This document shows, piece after piece, positions 11,155 to 23,602 of a DNA stretch of 64,000 nucleotides. The stretch lies in the NCBI RefSeq assembly GCF_051401765.1, contig NW_027480423.1, positions 3,906,001 to 3,970,000 on the forward strand, given 5' to 3'. A program made the position numbers and the translations under genes. The notes under the pieces are model-generated. The model saw only the letters and a list, made by a program, of their open reading frames with translations, had not been told where the DNA came from and did not search any database. The number at the start of each line of letters is the position of its first letter. The stretch's first letter is position 1. This DNA comes from Calliopsis andreniformis. Its lineage: Eukaryota; Arthropoda; Insecta; Hymenoptera; Andrenidae.

Positions 11155-11862
11155 TTGTGGAAGTTATGGTCATTTCTACGTTCCGGGCAACCTAGGCTTC
11201 ACCCTAGGGCGTTGTTCCACCAGATGGAATAGTTAGGGACTAAGAAGTCAACGCCAGAAGCATAGAACACTATATAAATACAACAGTTTTTCCATCATAT
11301 AAAACGCATAATTGCAACCAGGATGAAAGTTATGGTCATTTCTACTTTCCGGGCAACCTAGGCTTCACTCTAGGGCGTTGCTCCACCAGATCGAATAGTT
11401 AGGGCCTTAGAAGTCAACGCCAGAAGCATAAAATACAAAATAAATAAAACAGTTTTTCCATCGTATAAAACGAATAATTGCTACCAGTGTGAACGTTATG
11501 GTCATTTCTACGTTCCGCGCAACCTAGGCTTCACTCTAGGGCGTTTCTCCACCAGATCGAATAGTTAGGTCCTTAGAAGTCAACGCCCGAAGCATAAAAT
11601 ACGATATAAATACAACAGTTTTTCCATCGTATAAAACGAATAATTGCATCCAGTGTGAAGGTAATGGTCTTTTCTACGTTCCGGGCAACCTAGGCTTCAC
11701 TTTCGGGCGGTGCTCCACCAGATCAAATTGTTAGGGCCTAAGAAGTCAACGCCAGAAGCATAAAATACAACATAAATACAACAGATTTTCCATCGTATAT
11801 AATGTATATTTGCAAACATTGTGAAAGTAATGGTCATTTCTACGTTCCGGGCAACCTAGGCG
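11155..11862 (+). repeat. Connecting mosaic of about four monomers
   Basis: The first part (to about 11383) follows 5677-5905 at an offset of 5478 bp and includes the GGGACTAAGAAG and CACTATATAAATAC features. Three monomers not present at the 5.9-kb locus follow: a GTGTGAACG/CCGCGC type, a GAAGGTAATGG type and a GTATATAATGTATATT type. The array then rejoins the 5888-type segment at 11863. Confidence 0.6.
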
Positions 11863-12251
11863 TCACTCTAGGGCGTTGCGACACCAGATCGAATAGATAG
11901 GGCCTTAGAAGTCAACGCCTGAAGCATAAAATACAAAATAAATCAAACAGTTTTTCCATAGTATAAAACGAATAATTGCAACCAGTATGAAAGTTAACGT
12001 CATTTCTACTTTCCGGGCAACATAGGCTTCACCCTTGGTCGTTGCGCCAACAGATTGAATAGTTAGGGCCTTAGAAATCAACGCCCGAAGCATAAAATAC
12101 AAAATAAATAGAACAGTTTTTCCATCGTATAAAACGAATAATTGCTACCGGCGTGAAAGTTATGGTCATTTCTCCGTTCCGGGCAACCTAGGCCCCACTC
12201 TAGGGCGCTGCTCGACCAGTTAGAATAGCTAGGGCCTTAGAAGTCAACGCC

Positions 12252-13245
12252 CGAAGCATAAAATACAAAATCAATAGAACAGTTTTTCAATCGTATAAAA
12301 CGAATAATTGCAACCAGTGTGAAGGTAATGGTCTTTTCTACGTTCCGGGCAACCTACGCTTCACTCTAGGGCGGTGCTCCACCAGATCAAATAGTTAGGG
12401 CCTAAGAAGTCAACGCCAGAAGCATAAAATACAACATAAATACAACAGATTTTCCATCGTATATAATGTATATTTGGAAACAGTGTGAAAGTAATGGTCA
12501 TTTCTATGTACCGGGCAACCTAGGCCCCGCTCTCGGGCGTTGCTCCAACACATCTAATAGCTACCGCCTTAGAAGTCAACTCCAGATTCATAAAATACAA
12601 TAAAGATGCAACAGCTGTTCCATCGTATAAAACGAATATTTGCAACAGTGTGAAAGTTATGGTCATTTCTACTTTCCGGGCTTCCTAGGCTTCACCATAG
12701 GACGTTGTTCCACCAGATCGAACAGTTAGGGCCTAAGAAGTCAACGCCCGAAGCATAAAATACAAAATCAATAGAACAGTTTTTCAATCGTATAAAACGA
12801 ATAATTGCAACCAGTGTGAAGGTAATGGTCTTTTCTACGTTCCGGGCAACCTACGCTTCACTCTAGGGCGGTGCTCCACCAGATCAAATAGTTAGGGCCT
12901 AAGAAGTCAACGCCAGAAGCATAAAATACAACATAAATACAACAGATTTTCCATCGTATATAATGTATATTTGGAAACAGTGTGAAAGTAATGGTCATTT
13001 CTATGTACCGGGCAACCTAGGCCCCGCTCTCGGGCGTTGCTCCAACACATCTAATAGCTACCGCCTTAGAAGTCAACTCCAGATTCATAAAATACAATAA
13101 AGATGCAACAGCTGTTCCATCGTATAAAACGAATATTTGCAACAGTGTGAAAGTTATGGTCATTTCTACTTTCCGGGCTTCCTAGGCTTCACCATAGGAC
13201 GTTGTTCCACCAGATCGAACAGTTAGGGCCTAAGAAGTCAACGCC
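12252..13245 (+). repeat. Three-monomer tandem duplication, 497 bp (12252-12748 and 12749-13245)
   Basis: After AACAGTTAGGGCCTAAG at about 12722-12738 the sequence jumps back to the start of the preceding trimer (CGCCCGAAG, then AAATCAATAGAACAG). All three monomers repeat, including the one-base-short TTTGCAACAGTG. The unit is 497 rather than 498 bp because of that deletion. The corresponding single-copy arrangement is at 6262-6773, so this duplication arose after the 5.9- and 11.9-kb segments separated. Confidence 0.8.
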
Positions 13246-13380
13246 AGAAGCATAAAATACAATATAAATATAACAGTTTTTCCATCGTATAAAACGAATA
13301 GTAGCAACCAGTGTGAAAGTTATGGTCATTTCTACGTTCCGGGCAACCTAGGCTTCACTCTAGGGCGTTGCGCCACCAGA

Positions 13381-15802
13381 TCAAATAGTTAGGGCCTAAG
13401 AAGTCAAAGCCAGAAGCATAAAATACAACATAAATACAACAGATTTTCCATCGTATATAATGTATATTTGCAAACATTGTGAAAGTAATGGTCATTTCTA
13501 CGTTCCGGGCAACCTAGGCGTCACTCTAGGGCGTTGCGACACCAGATCGAATAGATAGGGCCTTAGAAGTCAACGCCCGAAGCACAAAATACAAAATAAC
13601 TAAAACAGTTTTTCCATCGTATAAAACGAATAATTGCAACCAGTATGAAAGTTAACGTCATTTCTACTTTCCGGGCAACATAGGCTTCACCCTTGGTCGT
13701 TGCGCCAACAGATTGAATAGTTAGGGCCTTAGAAATCAACGCCCGAAGCATAAAATACAAAATAAATAGAACAGTTTTTCCATCGTATAAAACGAATAAT
13801 TGCAACCAGTGCGGAAGTTACGGTCATTTCTACGTTGCGGGCAACCTGTGCTTCACTCTAGGGCGTTGCTCGACCAGATCGAATAGCTAGGGCCTTAGAA
13901 GTCAACGCCAGAAGCATCAAATACAAAATAAATAAAACAGTTTTTCCATCGTATAAAACGAATAATTGCAACCAGTGTGAAGGTAATGGTCTTTTCTACG
14001 TTCCGGGCAACCTAGGCTTCACTCTCGGGCGGCGCTCCACCAGATCAAATAGTTAGGGCCTAAGAAGTCAACGCGAGAAGCATAAAATACAACATAAATA
14101 CAACAGATTTTCCATCGTATATAATGTATATTTGCAAACAGTGTGAAAGAAATGGTCATTTCTATGTCCCGGGCAAGCTAGGCCCCACTCTCGGCCGTTG
14201 CTCCAACAAATCGAATAGCTGGGGCCTTTGAAGTCAACGCCAGAAGCATAAAATACAATAAAGGTGCAAAAGTTTTTCCATCGTATAACAGGAATAACAG
14301 CAAACAGTGTGAAAGTAATGGTCATTTCCATGTTCCCGGCAACCTAGTCTTCACTCTAGGGCGTTGTTCCACCAGATCGAATAATTAGGGCCTAAGAAGT
14401 CAACGCCAGAAGAATAAAATACAATATAAGTACAAAAGCTTTTCCATCGTATAAAATGAATAATTGCAAACATTGTGAAAGTAATGGTCATTTCTACGTT
14501 CCGGGCAACCTAGGCGTCACTCTAGGGCGTTGCTCCACCACATCTAATAGCTAAGGCCTTAGAAGTCAACCCCAGATGAATAAAATACAATAAAGGTGCA
14601 ACAGCTTTTCCATCGTATAAAACGAATAATTGCAACCAGTGTGAAAGTTATGGTCATTTCTACTTTCCGGGCATCCTAGGCTTCACCCTAGGACGTTGTT
14701 CCACCAGATCGAACAGTTAGGGCCTAAGAAGTCAACGCCAGAAGCATAAAATACAATATAAATATAACAGTTTTTCCATCGTATAAAACGAATAATAGCA
14801 ACCAGTGTGAAAGATATGGCCATTTCTACGTTCCGGACAACCTAGGCTTCACTCTAGGGCGTTGCGCCACCAGATCGAATAGCTATGGCCTTAGAAGTCA
14901 ACGCCCGAAGCACAAAATACAAAATAACTAAAACAGTTTTTCCATCGTATAAAACGAATAATTGCAACCAGTATGAAAGTCAACGTCATTTCTACTTTCG
15001 GGGCAACATAGGCTTCACCCTTGGGCGTTGCACCAACAGATTGAATAGTTAGGGCCTTAGAAGTCAACGCCCGAAGCATAAAATACAAAATCAATAGAAC
15101 AGTTTTTCAATCGTATAAAACGAATAATTGCTACCGGTGTGAAGGTTATGGTCATTTCTCCGTTCCGGGGAACCTAGGCTTCACTCTAGAGCGTTGCTCC
15201 ACCAGATCGAATAGTTAGGGCCTTAGAAGTCAACGCCTGAAGTATAAAATACAATAAAAATACAACAGTCTTTCCATCCTATAACAGGAATAATTGCAAC
15301 CCGTGTGAAAGTGATGGTCATTTCTACGTTCCAGGTTACCTAGGCTTCACCCTAGGGCGTTGTTCCACCAGATGGAATAGTTAGGGACTAAGAAGTCAAC
15401 GCCAGAATCATAGAACACTATATAAATACAACAGTTTTTCCATCATATAAAACGCATAATTGCAACCAGGATGAAAGTTATGGTCATTTCTACTTTCCGG
15501 GCAGCCTAGGCTTCACTGTAGGGCGTTGCTCCACCACATCGAATAGTTAGAGCCTTAGAAGTCAACGCCAGAAGCATAAAATTCAAAATAAATAAAACAG
15601 TTTTTCCATCGTATAAAACGAATAATTGCAACCAGTATGAAAGTTAACGTCATTTCTACTTTCCGGGCAACATAGGCTTCACCCTTGGGCGTTGCACCAG
15701 CAGATTGAATAGTTAGGGCCTTAGAAGTCAACGCCCGAAGCATAAAATACAAAATAAATGGAACAGTTTTTCCATCGTATAAAACGAATAATTGCAACCA
15801 GT
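13381..15802 (+). repeat. 2.4-kb segment, second copy of 7739-10160
   Basis: This is the same monomer order and private variants as the first copy, including GTCAAAGCC at its left edge. Upstream, the junction at 13380/13381 joins a TTGCGCCACCAGA monomer directly to the point equivalent to 7739, skipping the intervening trimer units. Downstream it continues with the GTGTGAAGGTAATGG monomer, equivalent to 7669, rather than the GTATGAAAG monomer used at 10161. Confidence 0.8.
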
Positions 15803-18618
15803 GTGAAGGTAATGGTCTTTTCTACGTTCCGGGCAACCTAGGCTTCACTTTCGGGCGGTGCTCCACCAGATCAAATAGTTAGGGCCTAAGAAGTCAAAGC
15901 CAGAAGCATAAAATACAACATAAATACAACAGATTTTCCATCGTATATAATGTATATTTGCAAACATTGTGAAAGTAATGGTCATTTCTACGTTCCGGGC
16001 AACCTAGGCGTCACTCTAGGGCGTTGCGACACCAGATCGAATAGATAGGGCCTTAGAAGTCAACGCCCGAAGCACAAAATACAAAATAACTAAAACAGTT
16101 TTTCCATCGTATAAAACGAATAATTGCAACCAGTATGAAAGTTAACGTCATTTCTACTTTCCGGGCAACATAGGCTTCACCCTTGGTCGTTGCGCCAACA
16201 GATTGAATAGTTAGGGCCTTAGAAATCAACGCCCGAAGCATAAAATACAAAATAAATAGAACAGTTTTTCCATCGTATAAAACGAATAATTGCAACCAGT
16301 GCGGAAGTTACGGTCATTTCTACGTTGCGGGCAACCTGGGCTTCACTCTAGGGCGTTGCTCGACCAGATCGAATAGCTAGGGCCTTAGAAGTCAACGCCA
16401 GAAGCATCAAATACAAAATAAATAAAACAGTTTTTCCATCGTATAAAACGAATAATTGCTACCAGTGTGAACGTTATGGTCATTTCTACGTTCCGCGAAA
16501 CCTAGGCTCCACTCTAGGGCGTTTCTCCACCAGATCAAATAGTTAGGTCCTTAGAAGTCAACGCCAGAAGCATAAAATACGATATAAATGCAACAGCTTT
16601 TCCATCGTATAAAACGAATAATTGCAACCAGTGTGGAAGTTATGGTCATTTCTACGTTCCGGGCAACCTAGGCTTCACTCTAGGGCATAGCTCCACCAGA
16701 TCGAATAGTTAGGTCCTTAGAAGTCAACGCCAGATGCATAAAATACGATATAAATAAAACAGTTTTTCCATTGTATAAAACGAATAATTGCTACCAGTGT
16801 GAAAGTTATGGCCATTTCTGCGTTCCGCGCAACCTAGGCTTCACCCTAGGGCGTCGTTCCACCAGATCGAATAATTAGGGCCTAAGAAGTCAACGCCAGA
16901 AGAATAAAATACAATATAAGTACAAAAGCTTTTCCATCGTATAAAATGAATAATTGCAAACATTGTGAAAGTAATGGTCATTTCTACGTTCCGGGCAACC
17001 TAGGCCCCGCTCTCGGGCGTTGCTCCACCACATCTAATAGCTAAGGCCTTAGAAGTCAACCCCAGATGAATAAAATACAATAAAGGTGCAACAGCTTTTC
17101 CATCGTATAAAACGAATAATTGCAACCAGTGTGAAAGTTATGGTCATTTCTACTTTCCGGGCATCCTAGGCTTCACCCTAGGACGTTGTTCCACCAGATC
17201 GAACAGTTAGGGCCTAAGAAGTCAACGCCAGAAGCATAAAATACAATATAAATATAACAGTTTTGTCATCGTATCAAACGAATGATAGCAACCAGTGTGA
17301 AAGTTATGGTCATTTCTACGTTCCGGGCAACCTAGGCTTCACTCTAGGGCGTTGCGCCACCAGATCGAATAGCTAGGGCGTTAGAAGTCAACGGCCGAAG
17401 CACAAAATACAAAATAACTAAAACAGTTTTTCCATCGTATAAAACGAATAATTGCAACCAGTATGAAAGTTAACGTCATTTCTACTTTCCGGGCAACATA
17501 GGCTTCACCCTTGGGCGTTGCACCAGCAGATTGAATAGTTAGGGCCTTAGAAGTCAACGCCCGAAGCATAAAATACAAAATAAATGGAACAGTTTTTCCA
17601 TCGTATAAAACGAATAATTGCAACCAGTGTGAAGGTAATGGTCTTTTCTACGTTCCGGGCAACCTAGGCTTCACTTTCGGGCGGTGCTCCACCAGATCAA
17701 ATAGTTAGGGCCTTAGAAGTCAACGCCAGAAGCATAAAATGCGATATAAATACAACAGATTTTCCATCGTATATAATGTATATTTGCAACCAGTGTGAAA
17801 GTAATGGTCATTTCTATGTCCCGGGCAAGCTAGGCCCCACTCTCGGGCGTTGCTCCAACAAATCGAATAGCTAGGGCCTTAGAAGTCAAAGCCAGAAGCA
17901 TAAAATACAATAAAGATGCAAAAGTTTTTCCATCGCATAGCAGGAATAACTGCAAACAGTGTGAAAGTAATGGTCATTTCCATGTTCCGGGCAACCTAGT
18001 CTTCACTCTAGGGCGTTGTTCCACCAGATCGAATAATTAGGGCCTAAGAAGTCAACGCCAGAAGAATAAAATACAATATAAGTACAAAAGCTTTCCCATC
18101 GTATAAAATGAATAATTGCAAACATTGTGAAAGTAATGGTCATTTCTACGTTTCGGGCAACCTAGGCGTCACTCTAGGGCGTTGCTCCACCAGACCAAAT
18201 AGTTAGGGCCTTAGAAGTCAACGCCCGAAGCATAAAATACAAAATAAATACAACAGTTTTTCCATCATATAAAACGAATAATTGCAACCAGGATGAAAGT
18301 TATGGTCATTTCTACTTTCCGGGCAACCTAGGCTTCACTCTAGGGCGTTGCTCCACCAGATCGAATAGTTAGGGCCTTAGAAGTCAACGCCAGAAGCATA
18401 AAATACAAAATAAATAAAACAGTTTTCCCATCGTATAAAACGAATAATTGCTACCAGTGTGAACGTTATGGTCATTTCTACATTCCGCGCAACCTAGACT
18501 TCACTCTAGTGCGTTGCCCCACCAGATCGAATAGTTAGGTCCTTAGAAGTCAACGCCAGATGCATAAAATACGATATAAATACAACAGCTTTTCCCTCGT
18601 ATAAAACGAATAATTGCA
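15801..18618 (+). repeat. Mosaic of about 17 monomers joining A-, D- and E-type segments
   Basis: Positions 15801-16458 follow 7669-8326 (offset 8132 bp). About 16459-17000 resembles the GTGTGAACG/CCGCGAAACC monomers of the D block near 35053 and 36710. About 16865-17370 repeats part of the seven-monomer core. From about 17900 the sequence follows the E block (41472 onward). No non-satellite sequence lies at any of these switches. Confidence 0.65.
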
Positions 18619-18915
18619 ACCAGTGCGGAAGTTACGGTCATTTCTACGTTCGGGGCAACCTAGGCTTCACTCTAGGGCGTTGCTCGACCAGATCGAATAG
18701 CTAGGGCCTTAGAAGTCAACGCCCGAAGCATAAAATACAAAATAAATAGAACAGTTTTTCCATCGTATAAAACGAATAATTGCTACCAGTGTGAAAGTTA
18801 TGGTCATTGCTACGTTCCGCGCACCCTAGGCTTCACCCAAGGGCGTTGTTCCACCAGATGGAATAGTTAGGGCCTAAGAAGTCATCGCCGGAAGCATAAA
18901 ATACGATATAAATAC
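17900..18915 (+). repeat. Six-monomer segment shared with the E block (41472-42487 and 44460-45475)
   Basis: It begins with a CATCGCATAGCAGG monomer and runs through CATTTCCATGTTCC, AGCTTTCCCATCG with CGTTTCGGGC, CCAGGATGAAAG, CTACATTCCGCGC, CAGTGCGGAAG and the CATTGCTACGTTCCGCGC monomer. The offset from 41472 is 23572 bp, exactly 142 monomers. Its last third overlaps the beginning of B1, so the first two monomers of the B1/B2 unit are of E type. Confidence 0.75.
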
Positions 18916-21110
18916 AACAGCTTTTCCATCGTATAAAACGAATAATGGTAACCAGTGTGAAAGTTATGGTCATTTCTACGTTCCGGTCAACCTAGGCTTC
19001 ACTCTAGGACGTTGCTCCACCACATCGAATAGTTAAGGCCTGTGAAGTCAACGCCAGAAGCATTAAATACAATAAAGGTGCAACAGTTTTTCCATCGTAT
19101 AACAGGAATAATTGCAACCAGTGTGAAGGTAATGGTATGTTCTACGTTCCGGGCAACCTAGGTTTCTCTGTAGGGCGGTGCCTCACCAGATCAAATAGTT
19201 ACGGCCTAAGAAGTCAACGCCAGAAGCATAAATTACAATATAAGTACAACAGCTTTTCCATCGTATATAATGTATATTTGCAAACAGTGTGGAAGTAATG
19301 GTCACTTCTACGTTCCGGGCAACCTTTGCTTCACTCTAGGGTGTTGGTCCACCAGATGGAATTGCTAGGGACTTAGAACTCAACGCCCGAAGCATAAAAT
19401 GCAAAATAAATAGAACAGTTTTTCCATTGTATAAAACGAATAACTGCAACCAGTCTGAAAGTACTGGTCATTTCTTCGTTCCGGGTAACCTAGGTTTCAC
19501 ACTAGGGCGATGCTCCACCAGATCGAATAGCTAGGGACTTCGAACTCAACGCCAGAAGGATAAAATACAATATAAGTACAAAAGTTTTTCCATCGTATAA
19601 AATGAATAATTGCAGACATTGTGAAAGTAATGGCCATTTCTACGTTCCGGGCAACCCATGCGACACTCTAGGACGTTGCTCCACCACATCTAATAGCTAC
19701 GGCCTTCAAAGTCAATGCCAGAAGCATAAAATACAATAAAGATGCAACAGTTTTTCCATCATATAACAGGAATAACTGCAAACAGTGTGAAAGTAATTAT
19801 CATTTCTACGTTCCAGCCAACCTAGGCTTCACTCTAGGGCGTTGTTCCACCAGATCGAATTGTTAGGGCCTAAGAAGTCAACGTCAGAAGCATAAAATAC
19901 AATATAAATATAACAGTTTTTCCATCGTATAAAACGAATAGTAGCAACCAGTGTGAAAGTTATGGTCATTTCGACGTTCCGGGCAACCTAGGCTTCACGC
20001 TAGGACGTTGTTCCACCAGACCGAATAGTTAGGGCCTAAGAAGTGAACGCCAGAAGCATAAAATACAATATAAATACAACAGTTTTTCCATCATATAAAA
20101 CGAATAATTGCAACCAGTATGAAAGTTATGGTCATTTCTACTTTCCGGGCGACCTAGGCTTCACCCTAGGGCGTTGCTCCAACCGGTGGAATAGCTAGGG
20201 CCTTAGAAGTCAATGCCCGACGCATAAAATGCAATAAAAATACAACAGTTTTTACATCCTATAACAGGAATAATTGCAACCAGTTTGAAAGTGATGGTCA
20301 TTTCTACGTACCGGGCAACCTAGGCTTCACTCTAGGGCGTTGCTCCACCAGATGGAATAGTTAGGGCCTAAGAAGTCACCGCCATAAGAATAAAATACAA
20401 TATAAATATACCAGTTTTTCCATCGTATAAAACGAATAATAGCAACCAGTTGTCTAGGTTATGGTCACTTCAACGTTCCTGGCAATCTAGGCTTCACTCT
20501 AGGGCGTTGCTCCACCATGTCAATCAGTTAGGGCGTTAGAAGTCAACGCCCGAAGCATAAAATGCAAAATAAATAGAACAGCTTTTCCATTGTATAAAAC
20601 GAATAATAGCTACCAGTGTAAAAGTTGTGGACATTTCTACGTTCCGGATAACTTAGGTTTCACACTAGGGCGTTGCTCCACCAGATCGAATAGCTAGGGA
20701 CTTAGAAGTCAACGCCAGGAGCATAAAATACAATATAAATACAACAGCTTTTCCATCGTATAAAATGAATAATTGCAGACATTGTGAAAGTAATGGTCAT
20801 TTCTACGTTCCGGGCAACCAAGGCTTCACTGTAGGGCGTTGCTCCACCCAAATCGAATAGTTAGGGCCTTAGAAGTCAACGCCCGAAGCATAAAATACAA
20901 CATAAGTACAACAGCTTTGCCATCGTACAAAATGAATAATAGCAACCAGTGTGAAGGTTATGGTCATTTCTACTTCTCGGGCAACCTAGCCTTCACTCTT
21001 GGGCGTTGCTCCACCAGATCGAAAAGTTAGGGCCTTAGAAGTCAACGCCAGAAGCATAAAATACAAAATAAATAAAACAGCTTTTCCATCGTATAAAACG
21101 AATAATGGTA
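18619..21110 (+). repeat. B-family HOR copy B1, 15 monomers, 2492 bp
   Basis: The unit starts at CAGTGCGGAAG (18621) and ends just before the next such string (21113). It contains AATAATGGTAACCAG, GTAATGGTATGTTC, GGGTGTTGG, CCCATGCGACACTC, CCAGCCAACC, CCAACCGGTGG, CAGTTGTCTAGG and the CCACCCAAATCG monomer. B1 and B2 are indistinguishable at every diagnostic site I compared. Confidence 0.88.
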
Positions 21111-23602
21111 ACCAGTGCGGAAGTTACGGTCATTTCTACGTTCGGGGCAACCTAGGCTTCACTCTAGGGCGTTGCTCGACCAGATCGAATAGCTAGGGCC
21201 TTAGAAGTCAACGCCCGAAGCATAAAATACAAAATAAATAGAACAGTTTTTCCATCGTATAAAACGAATAATTGCTACCAGTGTGAAAGTTATGGTCATT
21301 GCTACGTTCCGCGCACCCTAGGCTTCACCCAAGGGCGTTGTTCCACCAGATGGAATAGTTAGGGCCTAAGAAGTCATCGCCGGAAGCATAAAATACGATA
21401 TAAATACAACAGCTTTTCCATCGTATAAAACGAATAATGGTAACCAGTGTGAAAGTTATGGTCATTTCTACGTTCCGGTCAACCTAGGCTTCACTCTAGG
21501 ACGTTGCTCCACCACATCGAATAGTTAAGGCCTGTGAAGTCAACGCCAGAAGCATTAAATACAATAAAGGTGCAACAGTTTTTCCATCGTATAACAGGAA
21601 TAATTGCAACCAGTGTGAAGGTAATGGTATGTTCTACGTTCCGGGCAACCTAGGTTTCTCTGTAGGGCGGTGCCTCACCAGATCAAATAGTTACGGCCTA
21701 AGAAGTCAACGCCAGAAGCATAAATTACAATATAAGTACAACAGCTTTTCCATCGTATATAATGTATATTTGCAAACAGTGTGGAAGTAATGGTCACTTC
21801 TACGTTCCGGGCAACCTTTGCTTCACTCTAGGGTGTTGGTCCACCAGATGGAATTGCTAGGGACTTAGAACTCAACGCCCGAAGCATAAAATGCAAAATA
21901 AATAGAACAGTTTTTCCATTGTATAAAACGAATAACTGCAACCAGTCTGAAAGTACTGGTCATTTCTTCGTTCCGGGTAACCTAGGTTTCACACTAGGGC
22001 GATGCTCCACCAGATCGAATAGCTAGGGACTTCGAACTCAACGCCAGAAGGATAAAATACAATATAAGTACAAAAGTTTTTCCATCGTATAAAATGAATA
22101 ATTGCAGACATTGTGAAAGTAATGGCCATTTCTACGTTCCGGGCAACCCATGCGACACTCTAGGACGTTGCTCCACCACATCTAATAGCTACGGCCTTCA
22201 AAGTCAATGCCAGAAGCATAAAATACAATAAAGATGCAACAGTTTTTCCATCATATAACAGGAATAACTGCAAACAGTGTGAAAGTAATTATCATTTCTA
22301 CGTTCCAGCCAACCTAGGCTTCACTCTAGGGCGTTGTTCCACCAGATCGAATTGTTAGGGCCTAAGAAGTCAACGTCAGAAGCATAAAATACAATATAAA
22401 TATAACAGTTTTTCCATCGTATAAAACGAATAGTAGCAACCAGTGTGAAAGTTATGGTCATTTCGACGTTCCGGGCAACCTAGGCTTCACGCTAGGACGT
22501 TGTTCCACCAGACCGAATAGTTAGGGCCTAAGAAGTGAACGCCAGAAGCATAAAATACAATATAAATACAACAGTTTTTCCATCATATAAAACGAATAAT
22601 TGCAACCAGTATGAAAGTTATGGTCATTTCTACTTTCCGGGCGACCTAGGCTTCACCCTAGGGCGTTGCTCCAACCGGTGGAATAGCTAGGGCCTTAGAA
22701 GTCAATGCCCGACGCATAAAATGCAATAAAAATACAACAGTTTTTACATCCTATAACAGGAATAATTGCAACCAGTTTGAAAGTGATGGTCATTTCTACG
22801 TACCGGGCAACCTAGGCTTCACTCTAGGGCGTTGCTCCACCAGATGGAATAGTTAGGGCCTAAGAAGTCACCGCCATAAGAATAAAATACAATATAAATA
22901 TACCAGTTTTTCCATCGTATAAAACGAATAATAGCAACCAGTTGTCTAGGTTATGGTCACTTCAACGTTCCTGGCAATCTAGGCTTCACTCTAGGGCGTT
23001 GCTCCACCATGTCAATCAGTTAGGGCGTTAGAAGTCAACGCCCGAAGCATAAAATGCAAAATAAATAGAACAGCTTTTCCATTGTATAAAACGAATAATA
23101 GCTACCAGTGTAAAAGTTGTGGACATTTCTACGTTCCGGATAACTTAGGTTTCACACTAGGGCGTTGCTCCACCAGATCGAATAGCTAGGGACTTAGAAG
23201 TCAACGCCAGGAGCATAAAATACAATATAAATACAACAGCTTTTCCATCGTATAAAATGAATAATTGCAGACATTGTGAAAGTAATGGTCATTTCTACGT
23301 TCCGGGCAACCAAGGCTTCACTGTAGGGCGTTGCTCCACCCAAATCGAATAGTTAGGGCCTTAGAAGTCAACGCCCGAAGCATAAAATACAACATAAGTA
23401 CAACAGCTTTGCCATCGTACAAAATGAATAATAGCAACCAGTGTGAAGGTTATGGTCATTTCTACTTCTCGGGCAACCTAGCCTTCACTCTTGGGCGTTG
23501 CTCCACCAGATCGAAAAGTTAGGGCCTTAGAAGTCAACGCCAGAAGCATAAAATACAAAATAAATAAAACAGCTTTTCCATCGTATAAAACGAATAATGG
23601 TA
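21111..23602 (+). repeat. B-family HOR copy B2, 15 monomers, 2492 bp
   Basis: B2 is a tandem copy of B1 at offset 2492 bp with all private variants, including CCACCATGTCAATCAG and the GGTGCCTCACC error. At its end the array does not restart with CAGTGCGG. It joins directly to the point equivalent to about 21443, so the following unit lacks the two E-type monomers. Confidence 0.88.

Noticed and set aside
6925..17623. Repeated minus-strand open frames of 65-89 codons (for example at 6925-7167, 7423-7665, 9913-10155)
   Set aside because: They are the same satellite frame read again in successive copies. Their start and stop positions follow monomer variants, and they shift frame at each monomer because 166 is not a multiple of 3. 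No known domain, ribosome-binding or splice context supports them.
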